Assembly: GCA_028691595.1 (NCBI GenBank)
Contig: JAQUZA010000125.1
Coordinates: forward strand, 1 to 6,621
Length of the DNA: 6,621 nt
Direction of reading: 5' to 3'
DNA from: Candidatus Rifleibacteriota bacterium
GTDB lineage: Bacteria > Muiribacteriota > Ozemobacteria > Ozemobacterales > Ozemobacteraceae
Within the stretch, counting starts at the first letter, position 1, and every line of letters begins with the position of its first letter. Positions 1 to 6,621 of the stretch are shown piece by piece. The translations under genes and the position numbers were made by a program. The notes under the pieces are model-generated. The model was not told where the DNA came from, searched no databases, and was given only the letters and a program-made list of their open reading frames with translations.

Positions 1-411
1 ATCGGCACCAACCTGACCCTGACCTGAGCCGCCCATAGCCTTGATCTGTTCAAATCTAAAAAATAGATAGATAAGAAAACCAGCGGCAAAAAGAACGATT
101 ATCGAATAAATCTCCCACCATTCTTCGATCGGGTATTTTTCGGGCTTGAATTTCAGAGCGATGGTTGCCGCACCCAGAAGAAGAGGCAATATGAACGATA
201 ACAGGGTTACGGCGATCTTTTCACCTACCAGGCCTAAAATGCCAGCAGCGGCAAACAGGTAGAAGTAAGAAAAATATGCCTGAAAATTTCGGGGAATTCT
301 GTTGGTAAAAATTAGGATAGCAACAAGAATAATTGCAACACTGCCCAACATTCCAAGAATGTCAGGCAGACGATCTTTGAGGGTTTTCGTTTCCTGGGTG
401 GTTTCGGCCAT
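1..411 (-). CDS. Multi-pass inner-membrane protein, N-terminal 137 residues (runs off window)
   Basis: An open frame of 137 codons runs from an ATG at 409-411 to base 1 without a stop, so the C-terminus lies outside the window. A GGAG Shine-Dalgarno sequence sits 5 nt before the ATG. The N-terminus is short, polar and rich in Thr and Lys (residues 1-16). Four hydrophobic segments follow, at about 18-36, 45-63, 65-86 and 100-119. Between the last two is a charged stretch containing an EEWWE motif. After the fourth segment comes a Gly/Gln-rich stretch (GGSGQGQ, 127-133) that looks like a linker into an unseen domain or tail. There is no cleavable signal peptide. I do not recognise the family. 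It lies 56 nt downstream of the TPR membrane gene on the same strand, so it may belong to that operon; this is inference from spacing. The reading frame and membrane nature are well supported, the function is not. Confidence 0.8.
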   Translation of the reverse strand, partial: MAETTQETKTLKDRLPDILGMLGSVAIILVAILIFTNRIPRNFQAYFSYFYLFAAAGILGLVGEKIAVTLLSFILPLLLGAATIALKFKPEKYPIEEWWEIYSIIVLFAAGFLIYLFFRFEQIKAMGGSGQGQVGAD

Positions 412-467
412 TGCAACTCCGGCAAAGCTGCTCAATCAAATCATTGTTACACGAAAACTTATATTAT

Positions 468-2528
468 TCAAGTGCCGGAGGTTGTTTCAGTCATGAGGCG
501 ATTAGCATCAAAACTGTCTGGAGTCATTTTTCCGAGAAGTTCTTCTGCCTCACTGTTTTGCCCCACCTTGCAAAGAAGATGCCCATACCAGTAAATTGCC
601 CTGCTGTTCTTGATTTTACACAGACTCGCTTCTTTTGCAAGTTTCATCGAGGCTTCGGCCTGCCCTTCGCTGTCGGCAACCATCGACAGCACAACCCTGA
701 TCATCGAGGAAGTTTTTTCGCCACCCTTGATGGTTCCTGCCGATGCTTTCCATTTAACAAGTTTTTCTCTGGACTTCATGAGACAATCGAGCTCGGTCAT
801 TTCAACAAGAACTTCAGCCCTGATTATCGACATCTTTGCAATATCAAAAGCCTTGCCAAACTCAATGTGCGCCTGAACATATTCCTTTTTCCACATCAGA
901 CAGCAACCACTTACCAACATGCAAAGAGCCTTTTCGTCATTTGAAAGAGTTTTGGCTCTGGCCTCTGGCAGTGAACTGATAATCTTATAGGCAGTTGCAA
1001 AGTCGCCCTTTTTACTTCTGAGGTAAGCATCGAGAACCTGACCTGATTCAAGCATACCAGTACCGGAAAAAACTTCAAGATACTCGGTAATGCTGCGCTG
1101 GGCTTCCATATAGTCTTCGCGACCGATCAAAGCCATAATGACAGCCTTCCAGAATGAAGAAAAGGTTTTGCGGTCAAGGTTCGAAAGCACCTTTCGCCCT
1201 GAAAGCACTACCTCTTCGAACGCGTCCTTTTCAAGCAACTTCCATGATTGTGATTCAAGAATCTTGGCATCGGTGAAGCTGATCGAACCAGTCTGCTGAA
1301 TGTTCTTACTGCTTACGGAGGCAACTCCGGAAAAACCAGCGACACTGGCCAGATTAAAAATAACAAAACGGCCCAGCGGCATAAAAACCATGGTAATCAT
1401 AGCAAAAACAGCGCTGATACCCATATAGGTCGCCCTGGTGGCAAAACCAAGCCGGCTTTGGAAGACAAGAACGAAGACCATAAAAAACCAGCAGAAAAAC
1501 CAGATGCCGTAAAGCTCGTATCGCAGCGGTCGTTGCTCCTGCGGCAGAAATTTGAATGCGGGAAAGACCACATAGAGAGCAATCGCGACAAAATGCCCCG
1601 CAATTAGAAGTTTGGGCATTATCCAGACGCTGTCATAGATTGAGATGTCATATTGCATGCAGGCGACCATGAGGTCGCGAAAGCAGAGGCGATGAGTAAT
1701 AAGCATAAAAGCGACGGCAGCAATGACAAAAACAAAGTTGTGCCATATTTGAGTTGGCCCTGAAAGCCTGGTGGCAAGAAAAACAAGACCGGCAAAAAGA
1801 CCGACATAATAAAAAACAGCCAGAAGACCACCAAGACCCAGCGGCAGAGTAACAAAAAAATCAATTGCCGGGATACTCAAAATCGAAGAAAAACTTGATG
1901 CAGAACCAGCTGATTCGCCATGAACCATATTGTTGATCAGCTCGCAGCTGCCGTAAGCCCTGCCGATATTGCCCTGATACAGGTCGATGAAAAAAGCGAG
2001 CAGGAGCTCTCTGCCTGGGGTGCCCTGAAAAGAATCGTATTTTTCGAAAATAGACAGGCTGCCGGAAAACCCAAGCAGCTGCTCAACCACAACCTTACGA
2101 ATTAGAGCAACAACGTTATCAGGGCTTGCTTCGAGAGCATTTTTAAAAGATGCGCCAGCCTCTTCTATGGAACCTCGTGATATTGCTATCTGCCCAAAGA
2201 GCAGATGAATCTCTGCCTGACCAACCTTGGAAAGCCTTTCAAGAGGGATAGACCTTAGGCGCTCTGATGCTTTGTCATACATGCCAACCCGGGTAAGAAG
2301 TGCCCCGAGCCGTAAGAGTGGCATGATGTTACGGGGGTAAACAGCAAGGGCCTCTTCATACAGAAGAGCGGCCTCTTCAAACTCACCGCCTTGTTCAGCC
2401 TTTGAGCCGCGTTGAACAAGCAGTTGTGACTTTTTTTGAAGAATTGCCTCATCTTCTGCCGATTGTGCGAACAACGGGCAGAAAAACAGCAGCAGAACAA
2501 TTATTACGGCCGGTCCGGCAGATCTCAA
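468..2528 (-). CDS. Signal peptide-TPR-transmembrane-TPR protein of unknown function (686 aa, TTG start)
   Basis: From the chosen start, residues 1-24 form a signal peptide: Arg2, a hydrophobic core at about 7-20, and a likely cleavage site near AQSA (21-24). Three TPR-like helical pairs follow at about 35-66, 69-101 and 104-136; the first is the most canonical (YEEAL then YPRN). A central hydrophobic block at about 225-395 holds five or six membrane helices, near 229-255, 263-279, 303-323, 339-357 and 368-394. The C-terminal part (about 425-670) is soluble and helical with weaker TPR-like repeats. This suggests a protein-interaction scaffold with one repeat domain outside the cytoplasmic membrane; an odd number of helices would put the second in the cytoplasm, an even number outside. 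No catalytic motif was seen. The frame also opens at a TTG at 2540, but the TTG at 2528 has a GGAGG 5 nt upstream and keeps a compact signal peptide. No ATG start is possible nearby. The gene starts 19 nt after the DUF3006-like gene. Family not recognised. Confidence 0.82.
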   Translation of the reverse strand: MRSAGPAVIIVLLLFFCPLFAQSAEDEAILQKKSQLLVQRGSKAEQGGEFEEAALLYEEALAVYPRNIMPLLRLGALLTRVGMYDKASERLRSIPLERLSKVGQAEIHLLFGQIAISRGSIEEAGASFKNALEASPDNVVALIRKVVVEQLLGFSGSLSIFEKYDSFQGTPGRELLLAFFIDLYQGNIGRAYGSCELINNMVHGESAGSASSFSSILSIPAIDFFVTLPLGLGGLLAVFYYVGLFAGLVFLATRLSGPTQIWHNFVFVIAAVAFMLITHRLCFRDLMVACMQYDISIYDSVWIMPKLLIAGHFVAIALYVVFPAFKFLPQEQRPLRYELYGIWFFCWFFMVFVLVFQSRLGFATRATYMGISAVFAMITMVFMPLGRFVIFNLASVAGFSGVASVSSKNIQQTGSISFTDAKILESQSWKLLEKDAFEEVVLSGRKVLSNLDRKTFSSFWKAVIMALIGREDYMEAQRSITEYLEVFSGTGMLESGQVLDAYLRSKKGDFATAYKIISSLPEARAKTLSNDEKALCMLVSGCCLMWKKEYVQAHIEFGKAFDIAKMSIIRAEVLVEMTELDCLMKSREKLVKWKASAGTIKGGEKTSSMIRVVLSMVADSEGQAEASMKLAKEASLCKIKNSRAIYWYGHLLCKVGQNSEAEELLGKMTPDSFDANRLMTETTSGT

Positions 2529-2533
2529 AGAAC

Positions 2534-2538
2534 CCTCC
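2534..2538 (-). promoter_or_regulatory. Shine-Dalgarno GGAGG that decides the TTG start of the TPR membrane gene
   Basis: On the minus strand the text reads TTGGAGGGTTCTTTG. GGAGG lies 5 nt before the TTG at 2526-2528. The alternative TTG at 2538-2540 overlaps this motif, and its nearest purine-rich site (AAGGAG at 2560-2565) is 19 nt away, too far for normal initiation. An in-frame TGA at 2553-2555 closes the frame upstream, so no ATG or GTG start is available at this end. Confidence 0.7.
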
Positions 2539-2547
2539 AAACGGAAA

Positions 2548-2727
2548 CTATTTCATTAGCTCCTTCTGCTTCAAGCTTGCAGCGTCATCCTTGACCAGCG
2601 AAAGGGTGAGGACATCCCCTACTTCTACATTCTGAGCTACTTCACTTTTGTGAACATTGATAATGTCACCGTTTTCAAGAAGACAGCGAAAAAATTCACC
2701 ATTTAATGAGTCTACAACTGCCTGCAT
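2548..2727 (-). CDS. Small DUF3006-like protein (59 aa)
   Basis: An ATG at 2725-2727, preceded by GGAGG with a 6-nt spacer, opens a 59-codon frame ending in TAG. The protein begins MQAVVDSLNGEFF, and later has LLENGDIINVHKSEV and then VEVGDVL (34-40). That order (a short strand with a VD pair, a second strand with the acidic/Gly turn ENGD, then a VGDVL strand) matches the general layout of DUF3006 proteins, small bacterial proteins of unknown function predicted to be all-beta. The usual Arg after the VD pair is replaced by Ser, and the C-terminus is a charged Lys-rich helix, so the family call is tentative. There is no signal peptide or membrane segment, so it is probably cytoplasmic. It lies 21 nt after the 117-aa gene and 19 nt before the TPR membrane gene and is surely co-transcribed with them. 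Its small size makes it easy to miss. Reality of the gene is likely; function unknown. Confidence 0.8.
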   Translation of the reverse strand: MQAVVDSLNGEFFRCLLENGDIINVHKSEVAQNVEVGDVLTLSLVKDDAASLKQKELMK

Positions 2728-2748
2728 GTTTGCCCTCCAATAATAGTT

Positions 2749-3102
2749 TTAGAATCCGAGCTGTGAGAGAAAACTCTGCACAAACCTGTGAATCTCGTCA
2801 ACAGCTGAATCATGTTGAGAAGCTTCAAGAAAGGCGATTTTATTACCACGCATGTCGCCTTCACGTGTTTTATAGACCTCAATACGAAAAACCAGTTCCT
2901 GAGAGAAATTTTTGTGCGGAAAAATCTTGACCAGCAGGCGGGTATCATCAGGCAAACGCAAAACCATGCTTTCCTGAATAGACTCCGCCTGCAAAGTCAC
3001 GTCCATGCCAACGTCTTCATTCTTTCGAAAAAGATAGCGCTGGGTAATTCTGAAGATCAGATCACCAACGTCACGAAGCGTCAGATTGTTTCCTTTGTCC
3101 AT
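2749..3102 (-). CDS. Conserved-looking hypothetical protein overlapping the thrS end (117 aa)
   Basis: The ATG at 3100-3102 lies inside the last codons of thrS, giving a 22-nt overlap in another frame. An AAGGA site 6 nt upstream is also within thrS, the usual sign of translational coupling. The protein is soluble, with no signal peptide or hydrophobic segment. It starts with a likely helix (about 8-24, TLRDVGDLIFRIT). A middle of alternating strands follows: DVTLQA (34-39), MVLRLPDDTRLLVKIFP (46-62) and ELVFRIEVYKT (69-79). It ends with a helix rich in hydrophobic residues (about 98-115). The alpha-beta-alpha layout looks like a compact small domain, but no active-site motif is evident and I do not recognise the family. 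It is not infC, the gene that often follows thrS. Good codon structure, a good SD and tight packing support a real gene. Confidence 0.82.
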   Translation of the reverse strand: MDKGNNLTLRDVGDLIFRITQRYLFRKNEDVGMDVTLQAESIQESMVLRLPDDTRLLVKIFPHKNFSQELVFRIEVYKTREGDMRGNKIAFLEASQHDSAVDEIHRFVQSFLSQLGF

Positions 3103-4994
3103 TCCTGATCCTTGATGAAGTCTGAAAGTTGGATACCGGTGAGGTTTTCACCGTTGCGCAGTCGCACTGTGACAGTGCCGGCATTGGCTTCCTGCTCACC
3201 GAGAATGACCATGAAAGGAATCTTCTGCAATTGAGCCTGGCGAATGCGATAGCCCATTTTGTCATTGCTGTCATCAAGCTCACATCTGATAAAGCTTTGT
3301 TTGAAAGCGGCCACAACCTTTTTTGCATATTCTGACTGCTGCTCATTAACCGGAATGACAACAGCCTGGACAGGAGCCAGCCACAATGGCATTGCCCCAC
3401 CATAGTGCTCAACCAGAACCCCAAAGAAGCGTTCTATTGAACCAAGAAGCGCCCTATGAACCATATAAGGGCGATGTCGCTGACCGTCTGCCCCGATATA
3501 ATGCATGTCAAAACGCTCCGGCAGGTTAAAATCAAACTGCACCGTTGTCATCTGCCACTCGCGACCAATTGCATCCCTGATTTTCAGGTCAATCTTCGGG
3601 CCATAGAATGCGCCGCCCCCCTCATCGAGTTCACAGGCAATTCCTTCTGCGTCAACCGCGCGTTTGAGAGATTCGAGGGCCTGATTCCAGCGTGATTCTT
3701 CGCCCACGGCCTTTTCGGGTCTCGTGGCCAGATAGGCTTTAATATCATTAAACCCGAAAGCACGCCAGAGTTTTAAGCTGAAGCGCAGAACTTCACGAAT
3801 TTCATCTTCAATCTGTTCAGGAGTGCAGAAAATATGAGCGTCATCCTGGGTAAAGCCCCTCACGCGCAGCAACCCATGCAAAACGCCGCTTTTTTCGTAG
3901 CGATAGACAGTACCAAGTTCAGCCCAGCGCAGCGGCAGATCACGATAAGAACGCATCTGCGATTTATAGGTCATGATGTGAAACGGGCAATTCATCGGCT
4001 TGATATAATAATCATTGCCATCGATTTCCATGGGGTTATACATGGAATCTTTATAGTTTCCGAGGTGACCACTGGTCTCCCAGAGCCAGCTCTGGCCTAT
4101 GTGCGGAGTATACATCAGGTCATAGCCATTTCGATAATGCTGCTCTTTCCAGAATTTCTCGATTTCGTGCCTGATCCTTGAGCCCTTCTGGTGCCAGAAA
4201 ACCAGGCCAGGCCCGACTTCTTCGTGAATTGCAAAAAGGTCGAGTTCTTTGCCAAGCTTGCGGTGGTCACGCTTCTTTGCCTCTTCAAGACGGTCAAGAT
4301 GCTCTTTGAGCTCTTCTTTGCTCATGAAAGCAGTGCCATAAATGCGCTGCAGCATTGGGCGCTTCTCGTCACCGCGCCAGTAGGCACCGGCAACACTGAG
4401 AAGCTTGAAATTCTTGATCGCTCCCGAATCTTGAACGTGGGGGCCACGGCAGAGATCGACAAACTTGCCCTGTGAAAACACCGAAATAGTCTGGTCGCCA
4501 AGCTCCTCAATGAGTTCGAGCTTGAAAGTCTGATTCATTTTTTTAAACATGTCGAGAGCTTCTTCACGGCTCACAACCTTGCGAACAAAGGGCGATTTCG
4601 CCTTGATGATCTCTTCCATCTCTTTCTCAACACTGGTGAGATCGTCAGTGGTCAAGGCGCGGGGCAACAGAAAATCGTAGTAGAAACCATTCTCGATCGC
4701 CGGCCCGATACCGAACTGAGCATCAGGAAACAGCTTCAATACAGCTTCAGCCATAATATGCGCCATTGAATGGCGGCATACTTCGGTGGCTTCCGGTGAT
4801 TTGGCGGTAACAACTTCGAAATCAGCTGACTCTGTCAAGGGCGTGCGCAGGTCAAGGAGATTGCCGTTTATTTTTCCGGCGAGAGCGGCTTTTGCCAGGC
4901 CAGGCCCAATTTTGGCGGCGGCATCAAAAATTGTGGCTCCTGACTCCAGCTCAATGATTTTTCCATCTGGAAGTTTAAGCTGAATCTGTGACAT
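3081..4994 (-). CDS. thrS: Threonine--tRNA ligase
   Basis: This cytoplasmic class II synthetase charges tRNA(Thr) with threonine using ATP. It is full length at 637 aa, close to the E. coli enzyme. Residues 1-63 are the N-terminal TGS domain. The editing domain that clears mischarged Ser-tRNA(Thr) follows, with the HxxxH motif at 75-79 and the C182/H186 pair in LCRGPH. The catalytic core spans about 245-535: the three zinc ligands expected for ThrRS are C336 (MNC), H387 (DDAH) and H513 (MVHR). Motif 2 is at RYE (365-367) and motif 3 at GSIERF (518-523). The anticodon-binding domain fills about 540-637. All key residues are present. The ATG at 4994 has AAGGAG five bases upstream. tyrS ends 23 nt before it, and a 117-aa gene overlaps its 3' end. 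The common thrS-infC-rpmI-rplT order is not found here. No tRNA-mimicking operator like that of E. coli is apparent in the short leader. Confidence 0.98.
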   Translation of the reverse strand: MSQIQLKLPDGKIIELESGATIFDAAAKIGPGLAKAALAGKINGNLLDLRTPLTESADFEVVTAKSPEATEVCRHSMAHIMAEAVLKLFPDAQFGIGPAIENGFYYDFLLPRALTTDDLTSVEKEMEEIIKAKSPFVRKVVSREEALDMFKKMNQTFKLELIEELGDQTISVFSQGKFVDLCRGPHVQDSGAIKNFKLLSVAGAYWRGDEKRPMLQRIYGTAFMSKEELKEHLDRLEEAKKRDHRKLGKELDLFAIHEEVGPGLVFWHQKGSRIRHEIEKFWKEQHYRNGYDLMYTPHIGQSWLWETSGHLGNYKDSMYNPMEIDGNDYYIKPMNCPFHIMTYKSQMRSYRDLPLRWAELGTVYRYEKSGVLHGLLRVRGFTQDDAHIFCTPEQIEDEIREVLRFSLKLWRAFGFNDIKAYLATRPEKAVGEESRWNQALESLKRAVDAEGIACELDEGGGAFYGPKIDLKIRDAIGREWQMTTVQFDFNLPERFDMHYIGADGQRHRPYMVHRALLGSIERFFGVLVEHYGGAMPLWLAPVQAVVIPVNEQQSEYAKKVVAAFKQSFIRCELDDSNDKMGYRIRQAQLQKIPFMVILGEQEANAGTVTVRLRNGENLTGIQLSDFIKDQEWTKETI

Positions 4995-5012
4995 ATTGTC
5001 TCCTTATAATTG

Positions 5013-5028
5013 AGCCCTTATTCGGGCT
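5013..5028 (-). promoter_or_regulatory. Small tyrS-thrS intercistronic hairpin
   Basis: The minus-strand text AGCCCGAATAAGGGCT can form a 5-bp stem (AGCCC with GGGCT) around a 6-nt loop that contains the tyrS stop codon TAA. It ends 7 nt before the AAGGAGA ribosome site of thrS (4999-5005). No U-tract follows, so it is not a typical intrinsic terminator. It could influence mRNA stability or ribosome hand-over from tyrS to thrS. The stem is short and may be chance. Confidence 0.35.
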
Positions 5029-6244
5029 TTACACTTATTTTCCGGAATTTTCGTTTGCCGGCCTGCACAATGAACGTGCTACCCGGCAGGAACATTTTCT
5101 GACCGTCAGTTTCTTTAATCTGATCGATCTTGACACCACCCTGCTGCAGCAGGCGACGGGCTTCGCCGCCACTTTCAGCCAGGCCGGCAACCGTGAGAAT
5201 TTTCATTAACGGTAAACCTTCTGCTGGCGAAGCAAGGTCAACTTCTTCAATGTTATCAGGCATACCATCACCAGATTTGCCGAACATTTTTTCAAATTCG
5301 GCTTCGGCGGCGGCGGCGGCTTCGGAGCCATGGTATTGTGCGGTGATCTGACGGGCCAGACGCATTTTAACCGCTTTGGGCTCAGTGACGATCTGCTCGC
5401 GCACCAGCTTGAGGTCTGCAAGCGAGAGGTCGGTAAGCAACTCGTAATACTTGATCATCAGCTCGTCAGGAATCGAAAGCAGCTTGCCATAAATCTGGCC
5501 GGGTGCTTCGTCGATACCGACATAATTGCCCAGGCTTTTTGACATTTTTTCTTTGCCATCAAGCCCTTCAAGAATAGGCATTGTCAGAGTTACCTGTGGA
5601 GCCTGGCCATAAGAGCGCTGCAACTCACGGCCAACGAGAAGGTTGAAGGTCTGATCAAGCCCGCCAAGTTCGACATCGGCATGTAGCGCCACCGAATCAT
5701 ACCCCTGCATCAACGGATACATGAATTCAACAACACTGATCGGTACCTGATTCTTGAAACGCTTGGCAAAATCGTCACGTTCAAGCATTCTGGCAACGGT
5801 ATACTGCGATGAAAGCTTGAGTACATCGCCAAAATTCATCTTTTCGAGCCATTCGGAGTTAAAAACTACCCTGGCCTTATCAATTTCGAGAATCTTGGCA
5901 ATCTGATGCTTGTAAGTCTCAGCATTGGCTCTGACTTCTTCTTCGGTGAGAGCGGGTCGCGTCTTTTTCTTGCCGGTCGGGTCACCTATTCTGGCGGTAA
6001 AATCACCGATGAGAAAAACCACTTCATGACCCAGCGCCTGGAACTGGCGCATTTTCTGGAGTACCACAGTATGCCCGAGATGAATATCTGGAGCAGAAGG
6101 GTCGGCTCCAAGTTTTATAACCAGGGGTTTACCGGATTCATATGATTTTTCGAATTTTTTCAGCAGCTCTTCTCTTGAAACAATGTCGGCAGTGCCGGTT
6201 GCCACTATTTCAAGCTGTTCTGCCGGAGTCGCTTTAAATTTCAC
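5018..6244 (-). CDS. tyrS: Tyrosine--tRNA ligase
   Basis: This cytoplasmic class I synthetase activates tyrosine with ATP and transfers it to tRNA(Tyr). It has 408 aa, a usual bacterial length. The Rossmann catalytic domain carries the HIGH signature as HLGH (55-58) and an intact KMSKS at 233-237. The tyrosine-pocket stretch YPLMQGYDS (176-184) supplies the Tyr, Gln and Asp typical of TyrRS and rules out TrpRS. An alpha-helical anticodon-binding region follows (about 245-325). A C-terminal S4-type RNA-binding domain (about 340-404, with GEARRLLQQGGV) contacts the tRNA long arm. The HLGH spelling with the long spacing to KMSKS resembles the TyrZ-type subgroup, a tentative assignment. The start is GTG; the valS stop ends 2 nt before it, and AGGAG at 6254-6258 within valS serves it with a 9-nt spacer. 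A five-alanine run (309-313) lies in the linker ahead of the S4 domain. Confidence 0.97.
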   Translation of the reverse strand: MKFKATPAEQLEIVATGTADIVSREELLKKFEKSYESGKPLVIKLGADPSAPDIHLGHTVVLQKMRQFQALGHEVVFLIGDFTARIGDPTGKKKTRPALTEEEVRANAETYKHQIAKILEIDKARVVFNSEWLEKMNFGDVLKLSSQYTVARMLERDDFAKRFKNQVPISVVEFMYPLMQGYDSVALHADVELGGLDQTFNLLVGRELQRSYGQAPQVTLTMPILEGLDGKEKMSKSLGNYVGIDEAPGQIYGKLLSIPDELMIKYYELLTDLSLADLKLVREQIVTEPKAVKMRLARQITAQYHGSEAAAAAEAEFEKMFGKSGDGMPDNIEEVDLASPAEGLPLMKILTVAGLAESGGEARRLLQQGGVKIDQIKETDGQKMFLPGSTFIVQAGKRKFRKISVKPE

Positions 6245-6246
6245 TT

Positions 6247-6621
6247 TCAGATGCTCCTGAGATCTTTCTGGTATTGCTGCAATTTGGCAATCTGCTGCTT
6301 ATAAGCCTCAATACCTTCACGAATTTTTTCGACGACTTCAGCCGGAGCTTTGCTGACAAAATCAGCATTTTCAAGCTTGACCGAAATCTTGGCCATTTCC
6401 TTTTCGACCTTGCCCAGCTCATTTTCAACACGGGCAAGTTCGGCCTCAACGTCGATCACGCCGGCAAGATCGATGCAGATTTCAGTAGTGCCAAGCAAAG
6501 CAACCAGATGCCCGGCGGGCTTGCTGTCAACAAGCGAAAAATTCTCTATGCCTGCCAGAGAGCAGAGCATCGCGGTATGATTGCGGAAAGCCTCACTGAG
6601 AGAGGGATTATTGACAACCCT
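6247..6621 (-). CDS. valS: Valine--tRNA ligase, C-terminal 124 residues (5' end outside window)
   Basis: The frame is open from the window edge to a TGA at 6247-6249. It carries the C-terminal part of ValRS. A short segment before the arm is followed by GTTEICIDLAGVIDVEAELA (44-63 of the visible part), the conserved lead-in to the ValRS coiled-coil arm. A long heptad-rich helix follows, then the signature FVSKAPAEVVEKIRE (88-102), and a second helix runs to the end. This antiparallel coiled coil binds the tRNA(Val) elbow. The catalytic, editing and anticodon domains must lie upstream, beyond base 6621. The protein ends normally, not truncated, and its last codons carry the ribosome site of tyrS, so the two genes are very likely translationally coupled. 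An internal ATG at 6570 is not the start, because the same frame continues upstream in matching family sequence. Confidence 0.95.
   Translation of the reverse strand, partial: RVVNNPSLSEAFRNHTAMLCSLAGIENFSLVDSKPAGHLVALLGTTEICIDLAGVIDVEAELARVENELGKVEKEMAKISVKLENADFVSKAPAEVVEKIREGIEAYKQQIAKLQQYQKDLRSI

Noticed and set aside
412..467. Possible promoter or terminator in the 56-nt gap before the last membrane gene
   Set aside because: A TATAAG-like hexamer is present, but there is no matching -35 at proper spacing. No stable GC-rich stem followed by a T-run was found.
411..944. A 177-codon plus-strand open frame opposite the end of the TPR gene
   Set aside because: It lies antisense to a convincing long gene, has no ribosome site or domain pattern, and its product looks like a shadow translation.
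2553..2565. AAGGAG followed by ATG AAA TAG, a possible mini-ORF leader
   Set aside because: The ATG is the last Met codon of the DUF3006-like gene and leads at once to its stop, so it is most simply part of that gene.
3834..4181. A 115-codon plus-strand open frame inside thrS
   Set aside because: It is antisense to the ThrRS catalytic domain, whose conserved residues fully explain the sequence.
4995..5017. T-box or tRNA-mimic operator controlling thrS
   Set aside because: The 23-nt space is far too short for a T-box, and no Thr anticodon-like loop is visible.
5305..5320. CGG triplet repeat in tyrS
   Set aside because: It simply encodes five alanines in a variable linker that is often Ala/Glu-rich in this family; it is not an independent repeat element.

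Overview
The window is one continuous block of minus-strand genes. It is typical bacterial chromosome with moderate GC and no sign of a phage, transposon, plasmid or CRISPR locus. The aminoacyl-tRNA synthetases are all of bacterial type. A signal-peptide-bearing TPR membrane protein and a second multi-pass membrane protein suggest a free-living, probably diderm organism, but I cannot name the phylum from sequence alone. Start codons are mixed (ATG, GTG and probably TTG), and Shine-Dalgarno (SD) sequences are clear.

In transcription order (right to left) the layout is: the C-terminal 124 codons of valS (6621-6247); tyrS (6244-5018, GTG start 2 nt after the valS stop); a 23-nt gap with a small hairpin; thrS (4994-3081); a 117-aa unknown protein overlapping thrS by 22 nt (3102-2749); a 59-aa DUF3006-like small protein (2727-2548); a 686-aa signal peptide/TPR/membrane/TPR protein with a non-ATG start (2528-468); a 56-nt gap; and a multi-pass membrane protein that leaves the window at base 1 (411-1).

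The spacings of -22, 2, 19, 21, 23 and 56 nt, with an SD before every start, suggest one long operon or two abutting transcription units. The right half charges tRNAs with Val, Tyr and Thr. The left half is four genes of unknown function, two of them membrane proteins. Linking the two halves functionally is inference from spacing only.

No stretch longer than 56 bases lacks a gene, so there is little room for large regulatory elements such as T-boxes. I see no tRNA, rRNA, riboswitch or strong intrinsic terminator. I did not find a clear new defence or mobile system. The least explained part is the four-gene module downstream of thrS.
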